64,000 nt of DNA from Streptomyces globosus (GTDB taxonomy: Bacteria; Actinomycetota; Actinomycetes; Streptomycetales; Streptomycetaceae): assembly GCF_003325375.1 (NCBI RefSeq), contig NZ_CP030862.1, positions 3,661,501 to 3,725,500 of the forward strand. The letters are read 5' to 3'. This document shows positions 26,184 through 34,509 of this stretch, one piece after another. The stretch's first letter is position 1, and the number at the start of each line of letters is the position of its first letter. The notes under the pieces are model-generated. The model was not told the origin of the DNA. It made no database searches and saw only the letters and a program-made list of their open reading frames with translations. Position numbers and translations under genes: made by a program.

Positions 26184-27665
26184 TCAGTCCGCGAGGCGGC
26201 GGGCGGCCTCGCGGATGTCGGAGGCGGCGCGGGTGCACCGGTCGGCGTGCTCGAGCAGCCGCATCCGGAAGCGCTCGCCGGTCTCGCTCCCGTCCCAGCC
26301 GGCGTCGGCGGCGCAGGCGGCCAGACTGCGGGCGTGCCGGTCGAGGCGGCCGGCGGCGGCTCGGGCCGGCGCCGCGTACGAGGCCGGGGTGCCGGCGCGC
26401 GCGGGCGGCGCGGCGGCGGGTGCGCCGGCGGCGGGGAACGCGAGCAGCAGCGTGCGCGGGTCCAGGGTGAGCGGCATCCGGTCGGGGGACAGCGCGGGCG
26501 CGAGGAGGGCGGGCCGGGCTCCCTCGGCGTCCTCGGTGAAGAACCGGACGACCGCTTCGGCGACCCGGACGGCGACCGCGGCGGCCGCACAGCCGGTGGG
26601 CGATCCGCACAGCGGGGACGGCCCGCCTCCCGGCAGCGGGCCCGGCTCCGCCCCGGCGCCGCCGGCGTGGTCGGTGGCGCTGCGGAGCCAGCCGGGGGCG
26701 GCCAGGATCTCCGTGCCCGCGTCGACGGCGAGCCCCTCCCAGGAGAACCGGGACCGGACCGGGTGCACGGCGGCGCCGACGGGCGGGAAGCGGTCGAGGG
26801 CGAGGGCCACGGCGGCGGCCGGTCCGCCTGCCGCCGCGGGCACGCCCGCGGCGGTGAGGGCCAGCGCCTGGAGGGCCGTGGTGGCGGCTGCTTCGGAGAC
26901 CACGGCGAGGGCGTGGGCCAGGGCCTCCTCGGGCCGGCCCGCACCGGCCGGGGGGCCGTGCTCCGCGCGGGCGGCGGGCACGGCGGGGCCTGCTGCGGGG
27001 CGGGCAAGGACGGCGGCCAGGGAGTCGGGGTCCGGGTCGGCCAGGTAGGGGGCGAGGCGCCGGTGCACGGCGGCGGCCCGGGACTCGTAGGCGTGGCTGC
27101 CCGCGGCCTCGGCTGCCCGGCGGAGCATCTCGCCGAGCAGCGTGTCCTCGGCCGCGGCCGCGCCCGCCACCACCCTGCGGGCGGCGCGCAGCAGGCCCGG
27201 CCGCCATGCCTCCCAGGTCAGGGCCTGGTCGTCGCGGCGGGCGGAGGCCAGCCGGCGGAGTTCCCCGGCGAGCGGGCCGGCGAGCGCGGCTTCAGGCAGG
27301 ACGTCCTCGGGCGGGGCGGGGAGCGGCAGGGGGTGGTGGGGGTGCAGGCCGTGCCGGCGCCCGGCTTCGTCGAGCCGGACGGCGGGGGCGAGCGCGTCGG
27401 CGGCGGCGCCGGCCGCGAGGAGCCCCGCGGTGTCGGCCGGCTTGAGCGGGACGAGGAAGGAGCCGAGCGGGGTCCGCAGCCTGACGGGGCGCCCGGAGCG
27501 GCTGCGGCGCAGGTGGGCGAGGACGCCGCGGGCGGCGCCCTCGCAGGTGAGGGAGTCCAGGCCGAGGGCGCGGGCGGGCGCGTCCGACCAGGGCAGGCGG
27601 CGGGCGAGCAGGGCCGCGCTGAACACGGCGTTCTCCAGCGGCAGGGCGGCGGCGGGGGTGGTCAT
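26184..27665 (-). CDS. divergent cytochrome P450-like protein
   Basis: A 493-residue Ala-rich protein. Residues around RFPPVGAAVHPVRSRFSWEG, followed by LAVDAGTEILAAPGW, align by eye with the K-helix to beta region of P450s, and SPLCGSPTGCAAAAVAVRVAEAVVRFF with the heme loop and L helix. Canonical AGxxT, EXXR and FxxGxxxCxG are not readable. Two Cys (LCGSPTGC) could serve as heme ligand, or heme binding may be lost. The frame is strongly coding and the ATG at 27665 is preceded by GGGAGA. It follows the lipase-like gene on the same strand after 183 nt, suggesting a functional pair. Confidence 0.65.
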   Translation of the reverse strand: MTTPAAALPLENAVFSAALLARRLPWSDAPARALGLDSLTCEGAARGVLAHLRRSRSGRPVRLRTPLGSFLVPLKPADTAGLLAAGAAADALAPAVRLDEAGRRHGLHPHHPLPLPAPPEDVLPEAALAGPLAGELRRLASARRDDQALTWEAWRPGLLRAARRVVAGAAAAEDTLLGEMLRRAAEAAGSHAYESRAAAVHRRLAPYLADPDPDSLAAVLARPAAGPAVPAARAEHGPPAGAGRPEEALAHALAVVSEAAATTALQALALTAAGVPAAAGGPAAAVALALDRFPPVGAAVHPVRSRFSWEGLAVDAGTEILAAPGWLRSATDHAGGAGAEPGPLPGGGPSPLCGSPTGCAAAAVAVRVAEAVVRFFTEDAEGARPALLAPALSPDRMPLTLDPRTLLLAFPAAGAPAAAPPARAGTPASYAAPARAAAGRLDRHARSLAACAADAGWDGSETGERFRMRLLEHADRCTRAASDIREAARRLAD

Positions 27666-27794
27666 CGGGGGTGGTTCTCCCTCGGGTCGTACGGGGGGAC
27701 GGGCGCGGGGGCGGGGCAGCAGCGGGCGGAGGCGCGTTCGCGGGCGGACCCGGGGGCGCGAGCGGGCGCACACTCCGGCGCGGGCCAGGGCGCT

Positions 27795-27830
27795 GGACGG
27801 GGGGCGGGACGGGGGGCGGGACGGGGGCGG
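27795..27830. repeat. tandem G-rich 12-bp repeat
   Basis: Three near-perfect copies of GGACGGGGGGCG stand in the gap between the lipase-like and P450-like genes. The transcribed strand would be C-rich; the other strand could form G-quadruplexes. Confidence 0.7.
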
Positions 27831-27848
27831 AACCAGGCTCGGGGCCGG

Positions 27849-29348
27849 TCACCTGTCGCGCAGCATGTACGGCTGGTTGCCGATGATCTCGCCGTCGTAG
27901 CTGCCGATCAGCGCGTTCACCCGGTCCCGGTGGTGGGCCAGTTCACCGCGCAGGCTGTCCGAGTACGCCTGGGGGGCGTGGGAGAGCGGGTAGTCGTAGG
28001 ACTCGTCGAGCCAGGAGAGCTCCACCCAGCTGTCGGGGACGTCGTGGGGCGAGGCGGGCCCGCGGCCGTCCAGCATGGGGATGACGTCGTGCTTGTTGAC
28101 CAGGCTGACGACCCGGGTGGTGTGGTCGGCGGGCCGCTTGTTGTCGATCGGCGAGCCGAGGGTGACGACGTGGGTGATCCGGTACTCGGAGGCGGTGTCG
28201 AGGTCGGCGGCGAGGTTCATCGCGGTCAGGCCGCCGAGGCTGTGGCCCACCATCATCAGCTCCGACCCGGCGGGCACCCCGGCCCGCTTCAGGAGCTTCC
28301 TCGCCGCCCGGGTGTAGGTGGTGTCGGTGCGCAGGCAGCCGTCGAACGCGCCGACCAGGTCCTGCGGGGTGCTGTTGCTGAGCAGGGCGAAGCTGGTGCC
28401 GGGGAGCAGCAGGACGTGGCGTACGGCTCCGTCGGTGCAGGCGATGCGGCGCAGGAGGACCAGGCCGTGGTTGCCGAGGGCGCCGATGTCGTTGATGTAG
28501 CTGACAATGTCGTTGCGGGAGGTGCCGAGGACCTTGGCGAGGATCGGGTCGGGGTCGGCGCGCTCGGCGCGGCCCGGGCCGGGGTTGAGGTGCTTGATCA
28601 GGGAGCAGGGCAGGCCGAAGAGCGGGTCGGTGGTGGGGACGCCGCCCGCGAGGGTCACCCAGGAGAAGCTGTCGTTGACGGGGTTCTCGTCCAACAGGCC
28701 CAGCAGGGCCAGGAGTTCCATGATGACGGGGCTGATGGTGGTGAGGGCGCGGGTGACGCCGAGCCGCTCGACGAGGGCGTGGAGGGCGCGCGCCGCCTCC
28801 AGCCGGTCTCCTGCGACGAGCGCGTCGGTGAGGCGCCGGGCGTGGGGGGAGTCCAGATTGGGGTGGGCGGCGGTGGCGGCCTCGATGCGCAGGGCGAAGG
28901 CGTCGACGGCCATGGCGACGGAGGCGGGCCGGCGGCGGGTCAGGTTGCCCGCGATGCGGGCGAGTTCGCCGACGGTGCCGCCGTTGGCGGCGAAGCCGAG
29001 GCCGGCCCGGCTGGTCAGGGCGCGGAGGCAGGACAGGGTCGCACCGGCGGCCCAGGCGGGGCGGCGCAGGGCCTGGAGGGCGAAGCTGCCGCCGGTGAGG
29101 GCTGCGGTGAGGTGCGCGCCGGCCTGGCGGGCGGCGAGGGCGGCGTCGGCGAGGAGGACGGAGGCCGCGATGAGGAGGTCGCCGTCCGCCGGGGTGGCCG
29201 CGGCGGTGGCCTCCGGGCTGCCGGCGGGGCCCGCGTCGGGGAGGGCCGGGGTGTCGCAGGGCCCGGGGAGCGGGCCGGCGTCGGGGATGTCCTTGCGCCG
29301 CCCGTCTGTGAGGTGCCGGGGGGATGCGCCGGTCGCCTGGGGTGTCAC
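27849..29348 (-). CDS. lipase-like alpha/beta hydrolase
   Basis: A 499-residue protein with a long Ala-rich helical N-terminal region (residues 1-270) and a C-terminal alpha/beta-hydrolase core. The nucleophile elbow is GHSLGG. The probable triad Asp is in LVNKHDVIPMLDG and the His in YPLSHAPQAYSD. No signal peptide is visible, so it is probably cytoplasmic or membrane-peripheral. The GTG at 29348 has AGAGGT upstream. The long N-terminal extension is unlike class 3 lipases. Its partner downstream is the P450-like gene; a shared lipid or polyketide substrate is only a guess. Confidence 0.75.
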   Translation of the reverse strand: MTPQATGASPRHLTDGRRKDIPDAGPLPGPCDTPALPDAGPAGSPEATAAATPADGDLLIAASVLLADAALAARQAGAHLTAALTGGSFALQALRRPAWAAGATLSCLRALTSRAGLGFAANGGTVGELARIAGNLTRRRPASVAMAVDAFALRIEAATAAHPNLDSPHARRLTDALVAGDRLEAARALHALVERLGVTRALTTISPVIMELLALLGLLDENPVNDSFSWVTLAGGVPTTDPLFGLPCSLIKHLNPGPGRAERADPDPILAKVLGTSRNDIVSYINDIGALGNHGLVLLRRIACTDGAVRHVLLLPGTSFALLSNSTPQDLVGAFDGCLRTDTTYTRAARKLLKRAGVPAGSELMMVGHSLGGLTAMNLAADLDTASEYRITHVVTLGSPIDNKRPADHTTRVVSLVNKHDVIPMLDGRGPASPHDVPDSWVELSWLDESYDYPLSHAPQAYSDSLRGELAHHRDRVNALIGSYDGEIIGNQPYMLRDR

Positions 29349-29609
29349 GCTGCAACCTCTCGTCGTCTGAAGCCGCTGTCCGCGACGCATGGTGGCACCG
29401 AACGGGGGCGCCTCCGGCGCGGCCGGGCGCACGCTCCCGCGCGCGCGGCGCCTGCCATACCCCGCGCGCCCCGCAGCCGCGGGGGTGCGGGCCCCCGCAC
29501 AGCCGTTCACGGGCCCGGCTCGTCGGGGGGTGACGGGAGCGGGGCGCGGTTGACGCCCGGGCGCGGAAAGCGCTGGCGGCGGGCGCGGGCGGATTGCGAG
29601 CATGCGGGG

Positions 29610-30698
29610 GTGAGCACAGCGGGGAACGAACTGATCGACGTGGTGCCGCTCGGCACCGTCCGGGCGCGGGGCACCGTCGAGGCGGTCGCCGGAGGGCGGC
29701 TCCTCGTCCGTGCAGGCGGGCTGCTGGAGGTGCACGACCGGGAGGAGTTCCTCGCCGGCACGGCCGCCGGCCCGGTCGCCTCCCTCCGGGTGGAGGAGCA
29801 GGAGCGGGCGGCCGCCGCCTCCGACGGCGGGTTCCTGGTGGCGGGCGCGGCCTCCGTACGGGCCGTGGGCCCGGACGGCGGGACGCGGTGGGAGTTCGCC
29901 CACGACCCGTGGCACGGCACCCCCCGCGCCCGGTCCGCGCCGGCGCCCAGCCCGGACGGCCGCCTGGTCGGCGTCGTCGTGCCGACGCAGGAGCCCGACC
30001 CGGCGCGGGCGGCCCTGGTGTACGACGCCGAGCCGGGGCGGAGCTACGTCTGGGACCGGCTGCTGTTCCTGGACGCGGCGAGCGGCGAGGTCGTCGGCCG
30101 GCAGCAGCTCCGCTCGCTGGCGTCGGGCGTGGTGCTGGGCTGGCGTCCGGACGGCGGCGCCCTGGCGGTGTCCTGCTGGACCGCCTGGCACAGCTGGTCG
30201 ACGTGGTGGGCCGAGCCCACCGGGTCCGCGGATGCCGACGACGGGATCCGCATCGCCGGCGGTACGTGGATGCACGCGCTGGCGGGCTTCCTGCCCGGCT
30301 CCCGCACCCTGACCCAGCGGTATGCCGAGCACGTCTGGCCCGACGACGACCGCGACGAGCTGGCCGTGTACGACACCGGTTCCGGCGGGCAGGTGGCCGT
30401 GCTCGACCTGGCGGCGCTGGCCCCCGACCCGGCGGAGGACGAGTTCCGCTCCGCCGGGGTCCTCGACGGGCGCCACGTCCTGGTGCCGGGCCGCGTGTTC
30501 CGGGCGGGCGGGCCGCCGCAGGCGCGGCACTGGCTGATCGATGCGGCGTCGCTGCGCCCGCTCGGCCGGCTGGCGTACCCGGCCGCCGTCGGCAGGGACG
30601 TGACCGTCCTGGGCGACGGCACCTGGCTCACGGAGGACGACGGCGGCCGCCTGCACCGCTGGGCCCTGGGGCGTACGGAGCGCGCCGCCTCCGGCTGA
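29610..30698 (+). CDS. beta-propeller-like hypothetical protein
   Basis: A 362-residue soluble protein made of repeated strand blocks with DxxSGEVV-like turns (LFLDAASGEVVGRQQ, AVYDTGSGGQVAVLDL, LIDAASLRPLGRL). This suggests a WD40/PQQ-like propeller. Tryptophan-rich loop CWTAWHSWSTWWAEP is notable. No export signal is seen. The GTG at 29610 begins VSTAGNELIDVV. It is divergent from the lipase-like gene. Function unknown. Confidence 0.75.
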   Translation: MSTAGNELIDVVPLGTVRARGTVEAVAGGRLLVRAGGLLEVHDREEFLAGTAAGPVASLRVEEQERAAAASDGGFLVAGAASVRAVGPDGGTRWEFAHDPWHGTPRARSAPAPSPDGRLVGVVVPTQEPDPARAALVYDAEPGRSYVWDRLLFLDAASGEVVGRQQLRSLASGVVLGWRPDGGALAVSCWTAWHSWSTWWAEPTGSADADDGIRIAGGTWMHALAGFLPGSRTLTQRYAEHVWPDDDRDELAVYDTGSGGQVAVLDLAALAPDPAEDEFRSAGVLDGRHVLVPGRVFRAGGPPQARHWLIDAASLRPLGRLAYPAAVGRDVTVLGDGTWLTEDDGGRLHRWALGRTERAASG

Positions 30699-30945
30699 TC
30701 CCGGGCGGCCGCGGCCCGCTCCCGGTCAGCGCAGGCCGTCGAAGAAGGCGCGCAGGTCGAGCGCAGCTGCCTGCTGCACCTGGGCGGCGGCTCCGCCCGC
30801 GACCTGGCCTGGATGATCACTTCGGTCGACACCGGCTTCAGCCTTGCCGAGGCCCCGCCCGAGCCGGCCGAAGCCCTGGCCGCCCAGGCGGCCCGCTGCC
30901 TCGGCGCCGTACGCGCGGCGCCGGCGGCGCGGGAGGAGGCCGCCC
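30699..30945. pseudogene. gene-end remnants on both strands
   Basis: On the minus strand, a short frame ends ALDLRAFFDGLR and a stop near 30727, like the C-terminus of a lost enzyme or regulator. On the plus strand an open stretch from about 30765 to 30962 reads LLHLGGGSARDLAWMITSVD and onward to a stop, with good codon bias but no start codon or ribosome binding site. Neither fragment is complete. I do not recognise the parent genes. Confidence 0.45.
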
Positions 30946-31135
30946 TCAGGGCCGGGAGGTGAGGTCGGGGCGGCGGAGGCGGAAGGTGCGCCGGTAGGTG
31001 TCCGGGGGGACGCGGACGGTGCGCCGGAAGTGGCGGCGCAGGGTGGTGGCGGTGCCCGTGCCGGTGGCAGCGGCGATCACGTCGTCCGTCGTCTCCGGCA
31101 GGGCCCGGTCGCGCCGGATGCGCTGGGCTCGGCGG
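30946..31135 (-). pseudogene. C-terminal fragment of a GlxA/AraC-type regulator
   Basis: The frame ending at 30946 encodes AQRIRRDRALPETTDDVIAA followed by a GTGTATTLRRHFRR segment and VPPDTYRRTFR. This is clearly the second helix-turn-helix of an AraC/GlxA regulator (compare ARRAGFGSEVTMRQHF in the intact copy at 24264). Nothing upstream continues the protein: beyond about 31135 the frame loses coding character. It is therefore a truncated relic. Confidence 0.7.
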
Positions 31136-31331
31136 CCGCACCCGGACGGCGGGTGCCGCCGCCGCAGGCCGGCTCTTCGACGCGGCGGACTTCCCGGGCG
31201 CCCTGCAGGGCAGCCTCCGGGTCGACCTGCCCGCATGCGGGGGCGGCCGCGGTTCGCGGAGCCGGCCGGGCGTCCCGTACGCCTGCGAGGGCTGCGGCGG
31301 GGGTCCCGGCCGGAGCGGCGCGCAGCCGGGC
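31136..31331. other. decayed intergenic stretch
   Basis: One plus-strand frame here (AGRLFDAADFPGALQGSLRV) has coding-like codon bias for about 40 codons, but no start, stop or family can be fixed. It belongs with the neighbouring remnants. Confidence 0.3.
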
Positions 31332-31652
31332 TCAGCCGCCGGCCTGCGTGGGCGTTCCGTACGCGGCCCGGACGGCCGGCGGGAGCGTGAAGGGGACCGC
31401 GCCGCCCGCCCGTACGGCGTCCACAGCACCCTGGTGGACGGTGCGGCCGACCTCGGGCGTGGGACAGGGCACGGGGCTTCCGGCCAGGGGGTACCACTCG
31501 GTGTCCCCGACGTACTGCACGCAGACGTGCGCCTGCTGCGGCTCCCACACGGTGCGCACCGCGAGCTCTCCGGCGAGCGTCCCGGCCTCCGCCGTGCGTA
31601 CGCCTCCGGGGCCCGTGAACACCCCCGTGGTGGTCCATGTCGTGGATGCCAT
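31332..31652 (-). CDS. hypothetical protein at the edge of the stress island
   Basis: A 106-residue soluble protein, MASTTWTTTGVFTGPGGVRT and onward, with several beta strands, two Cys and a Pro-rich C-terminus. The ATG at 31652 follows GAGGTGA. It is divergent from the cyclic-nucleotide-binding gene, and the gap holds one strict copy of the island palindrome 68 nt from this start. It is therefore probably co-regulated with the dormancy-type genes. No known family. Confidence 0.6.
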   Translation of the reverse strand: MASTTWTTTGVFTGPGGVRTAEAGTLAGELAVRTVWEPQQAHVCVQYVGDTEWYPLAGSPVPCPTPEVGRTVHQGAVDAVRAGGAVPFTLPPAVRAAYGTPTQAGG

Positions 31653-31718
31653 GTCAGTCACCTCGGGCAGCAGTGGTGGTGTGACTGCCATGCTGCCCTG
31701 CCCGCGCGGCTCCCGCCA

Positions 31719-31732
31719 GGGCCGTTCGGACC
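31719..31732. promoter_or_regulatory. island palindrome, copy 1 (strict GGNCCGNNCGGNCC)
   Basis: GGGCCGTTCGGACC lies in the divergent gap between the genes starting at 31652 and 31811, 79 nt before the latter. It is proposed as a DevR/OsdR-type operator by recurrence only. Confidence 0.5.
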
Positions 31733-31810
31733 CGGGGAGGGCCCGCAGGTCCCATGCGGGGCGGCGGCGCAGGGCCGAGACTGGAGGGACCCGAACCAGG
31801 GAGGCCGTCC

Positions 31811-32275
31811 ATGAGCACCCCCTCTCCCACCCGGATCGCCGCGGCGCTGCCCGCCGACCACCGCGCCCGCCTGATGGAGGCGGCCCGCGAGGTGAACTTC
31901 GCCGAAGGGAGCCGCATCTTCCGCGAGGGCGGCCGGGCCGACCGGTTCTGGATCGTCCGCTCCGGCACCGTGACCCTGGACGTCCACGTTCCCGGGCGGC
32001 GCGCCGCCGTGGTGGAGAGCCTCGGCGCCGGGGAGCTGGTCGGCTGCTCGTGGCTGTTCAAGCCGTGCACCTGGCGGCTGGGCGCCGAGGCCATGACCCC
32101 CGTGCGGGCCTACGAGTTCGACGCGGACCAGGTGCGGGCGCTGATGGACGCCGACCCGGCCTTCGGGTACGCCGTCGGCCACTGGGTCGGCCAGGTCCTC
32201 GCCCACCGGCTGCACGCCACGCGGATCCGGCTGCTCGACCTGTACGCCCCCTACGGCAGCGGCAGCGCCGTCTGA
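31811..32275 (+). CDS. cyclic nucleotide-binding domain protein (no HTH)
   Basis: A 154-residue protein consisting of one CRP/FNR-type cNMP-binding beta barrel (FAEGSRIFREGGRADRFWIV, then SGTVTLDVHVPGRR, LGAGELVGCSWLF) and a C helix (GHWVGQVLAHRLHATRIRLLDLY). The DNA-binding winged helix of CRP is absent. The phosphate-binding RxAxx signature is replaced by CTWRLGAEAM. It is thus a stand-alone sensor or partner protein. Similar proteins occur in Streptomyces OsdR-type islands. It is convergent with the DevS-like kinase gene. Confidence 0.85.
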   Translation: MSTPSPTRIAAALPADHRARLMEAAREVNFAEGSRIFREGGRADRFWIVRSGTVTLDVHVPGRRAAVVESLGAGELVGCSWLFKPCTWRLGAEAMTPVRAYEFDADQVRALMDADPAFGYAVGHWVGQVLAHRLHATRIRLLDLYAPYGSGSAV

Positions 32276-32295
32276 CCCCGCGGCGCCGGACGGGT

Positions 32296-34041
32296 TCAGG
32301 TGAGGAGCGTCGGCGGGGACAGGGGGACCTCCCACACCAGGCGGGTGCCGCGGGAGGCTCCGACGGGGCCGGGGTCCCGGGCCGCGACGTCCATGCGGCC
32401 GCCCAGCCGTTCGGCGCGTACGCCGAGGTTGCGCAGGCCGCTGCGGCGGCCCCCGGCGGGGAGTCCGACGCCGTCGTCCGTCACGGTGACGGTCAGCAGG
32501 CCGTCGGCGGCGACGACGGAGACGTCCGCGTGCGCGGCCCGGGCGTGCCGGGCGACGTTCGCGAGGGCCTCGCGGAGGACGGCGAGGACCTCGTCGGCCA
32601 CGGCGGGCGGGACGTCGGTGTCGAGCAGTCCCTCCATGCTGAGGGCCGGTGCGAAGCCGAGGGCGGCGGAGGCCTCTTCGACGGCCTCGACGGCGCGGGC
32701 GCGCAGCCGGGACCCGGTGCCGGCCTCGTGCTCGCGGAGGCCGAAGATGGTCGACCGGATGATCTTGATGGTGGCGTCCAGGTCGTCGACGGCGCGGGCG
32801 AGCCGCTCGGACGCCTCGGGGTGGTCGACGAAGCGCTGCGCGCTCTGGAGGGTCATGCCGGTGGCGAAGAGCCGCTGGATGGCCAGGTCGTGCAGGTCCC
32901 GGGCGATGCGGTCGCGGTCCTCCAGCAGGCTCACCTGTTCGGCGTCCCGGCGCCGGTCGGCGAGTTCCAGGGCGAGGGCGGCCTGCCCCGCGAAGCCGGG
33001 GAGCGCGGCGGTCTCGGAAGCGGCGAAGGCAGGGCGGCCGCGGCGGCGGGCCAGCATCAGGACGCCGCTGAGCCCCTCCTTGGTGCCGACGGTGACGGCG
33101 ACCGCCGGCCCGAAGCCCTTCCACTGGTCCGGCTGCACGGCGGCGTCCGGGTCGGCCTCCAGGTCCCGCACGGTGACCGGGCCGTCGCGGGTGAGGGCGG
33201 CCTCGACGAGGGTGCCGCGGGTGTCGGCCGGGGTGATGCGGCGGTGGGCCTCGGCCCCTTCCCCCACGGCGAGGGAGCCGCGCAGCCCGCCGGAGGGGCC
33301 CAGGCGGTGGAAGACGCCGAGGTCTGCGCCGGTGATGTCCTTGGCCCGGGCCAGCATGCCCTCCAGGACCTCGTCCTCGGGCGCTCCGGACAGCAGGGCG
33401 CTGGTGATGTCGGAGCTGGCCGTCAGCCAGCGTTCCCGCAGGCGGACCTCCTCGAAGAGGCGGGCGTTCTCGATGGCGATGCCGGCGGCGACCGCAAGGG
33501 TCGACAGGACCGCCTCGTCCTCCTCGTCGAAGCAGGCGCCGCCGCGCTTCTCGGTGAGGTAGAGGTTGCCGAAGACGGCCTCGCGGACCCGGATGGGCAC
33601 GCCGAGGAAGGAGTGCATCGGCGGATGGTGCGGGGGGAACCCGTACGAGGCGGGGTGCTCCGACAGTTCGGACAGGCGGAGGGGCTCGGGGTGGCGGATC
33701 AGCTCGCCGAGGATGCCGTGGCCGGAGGGCAGGTCCCCGATCTGCGCGCGCACCTCGTCGCTGATGCCGACGGGCAGGAACTCGTCGAGCTTCTGCCCGT
33801 CGCCGATCACGCCGAGGGCTCCGTACTCGGCGTCGACGAGGACGACGGCCGCTTCGACGATGCGGCGCAGCACCTGCGGCAGGTCCAGCTCCCGGCCGAC
33901 GGACATGACCGCTTCGAGGAGGCCGTTGAGCCGGTCGCGGGCGCCTCTGGCCTCGTCGATGCGGACCTGGAGCTCGTCGAGGAGCTCGTCCAGCCGCAGC
34001 CGTGGCACACCGACCGCGGCGGGCTGCCCGCCGGCGCTCAT
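32296..34041 (-). CDS. DevS/DosS-like GAF sensor histidine kinase
   Basis: A 581-residue cytoplasmic kinase. Two GAF domains span about residues 45-200 and 210-360, followed by a HisKA_3 dimerisation helix with the phospho-acceptor His384 in RDLHDLAIQ. The HATPase domain has REALANVARHA, VTDDGVGLP and GLRNLGVRAERLGG. GAF-A retains the GFPPHHPPMHSFLGVPIRV segment that, in mycobacterial DosS/DevS, contributes to the heme pocket sensing O2, NO or CO. Start ATG 34041 has GGAGG upstream; 34077 is an upstream alternative. No response-regulator gene adjoins it, unlike the usual devR-devS pair. Confidence 0.92.
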   Translation of the reverse strand: MSAGGQPAAVGVPRLRLDELLDELQVRIDEARGARDRLNGLLEAVMSVGRELDLPQVLRRIVEAAVVLVDAEYGALGVIGDGQKLDEFLPVGISDEVRAQIGDLPSGHGILGELIRHPEPLRLSELSEHPASYGFPPHHPPMHSFLGVPIRVREAVFGNLYLTEKRGGACFDEEDEAVLSTLAVAAGIAIENARLFEEVRLRERWLTASSDITSALLSGAPEDEVLEGMLARAKDITGADLGVFHRLGPSGGLRGSLAVGEGAEAHRRITPADTRGTLVEAALTRDGPVTVRDLEADPDAAVQPDQWKGFGPAVAVTVGTKEGLSGVLMLARRRGRPAFAASETAALPGFAGQAALALELADRRRDAEQVSLLEDRDRIARDLHDLAIQRLFATGMTLQSAQRFVDHPEASERLARAVDDLDATIKIIRSTIFGLREHEAGTGSRLRARAVEAVEEASAALGFAPALSMEGLLDTDVPPAVADEVLAVLREALANVARHARAAHADVSVVAADGLLTVTVTDDGVGLPAGGRRSGLRNLGVRAERLGGRMDVAARDPGPVGASRGTRLVWEVPLSPPTLLT

Positions 34042-34172
34042 GTCCCGCCTCCGGACGACGGTGAGAGGACCACGCATCCACGGTAGCGCCGGTCCGGGCC
34101 GCAGGCCCGTGGGTCGGGCGGCGGCTGCCGCCGTCCGGTCCGGGCCCCGCCGGCCCGTACGGCACCGGGAGG

Positions 34173-34186
34173 GGCCCGTTCGGCCC
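34173..34186. promoter_or_regulatory. island palindrome, copy 2 (strict)
   Basis: GGCCCGTTCGGCCC lies between the divergent kinase gene (132 nt from its start) and the BON/USP unit (46 nt before the GTG at 34219). Confidence 0.5.
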
Positions 34187-34218
34187 TCGCCCCACGCCGG
34201 TTCTCCGGCGGATCATGG

Positions 34219-34509
34219 GTGGCACGTCCCGCAGGGGGCGTCGGCCCGGACGCCGCGGAGGTGCCGGACGGCGACGTCGAGGTGCACGCCGTGGACGGCG
34301 TCGCCACCCTGGACGGGACGGCGGCCCGCCGGCTCCGCCTGCTGCCCGACCTCGTCGGACGGCTCGGCGGGGTCGTCGCCGCGGACCCGCATGTACGCGC
34401 CCTCTCCGGCGACACCGCCGGCGCCCCCGCCGGGCGGACGCGGCAGGCCCTGCCGTGGCGGCGCCCGACTCCCCGAGGAAGGAACCCCTCCCCATGGACG
34501 ACCACGTGA
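34219..34509 (+). pseudogene. truncated BON-domain fragment
   Basis: A 96-codon frame with DVEVHAVDGVATLDGTAARR, then LLPDLVGRLGGVVAADPHVRAL. It matches the BON domains at the ends of the two CBS proteins in this island (for example VAHGVATLTGQVRDERLIP). The CBS part is missing, and after about residue 65 the frame degenerates into Arg/Pro-rich sequence that overlaps the start of the next gene by 16 nt. The ribosome binding site is poor. It is most likely a relic of a third CBS-BON gene, although a tiny stand-alone BON protein is possible. Confidence 0.5.

Noticed and set aside
26247..30698. A giant plus-strand frame ending in the propeller-like gene
   Set aside because: Only the part from the GTG at 29610 is coding. 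The rest is antisense to the P450-like and lipase-like genes.
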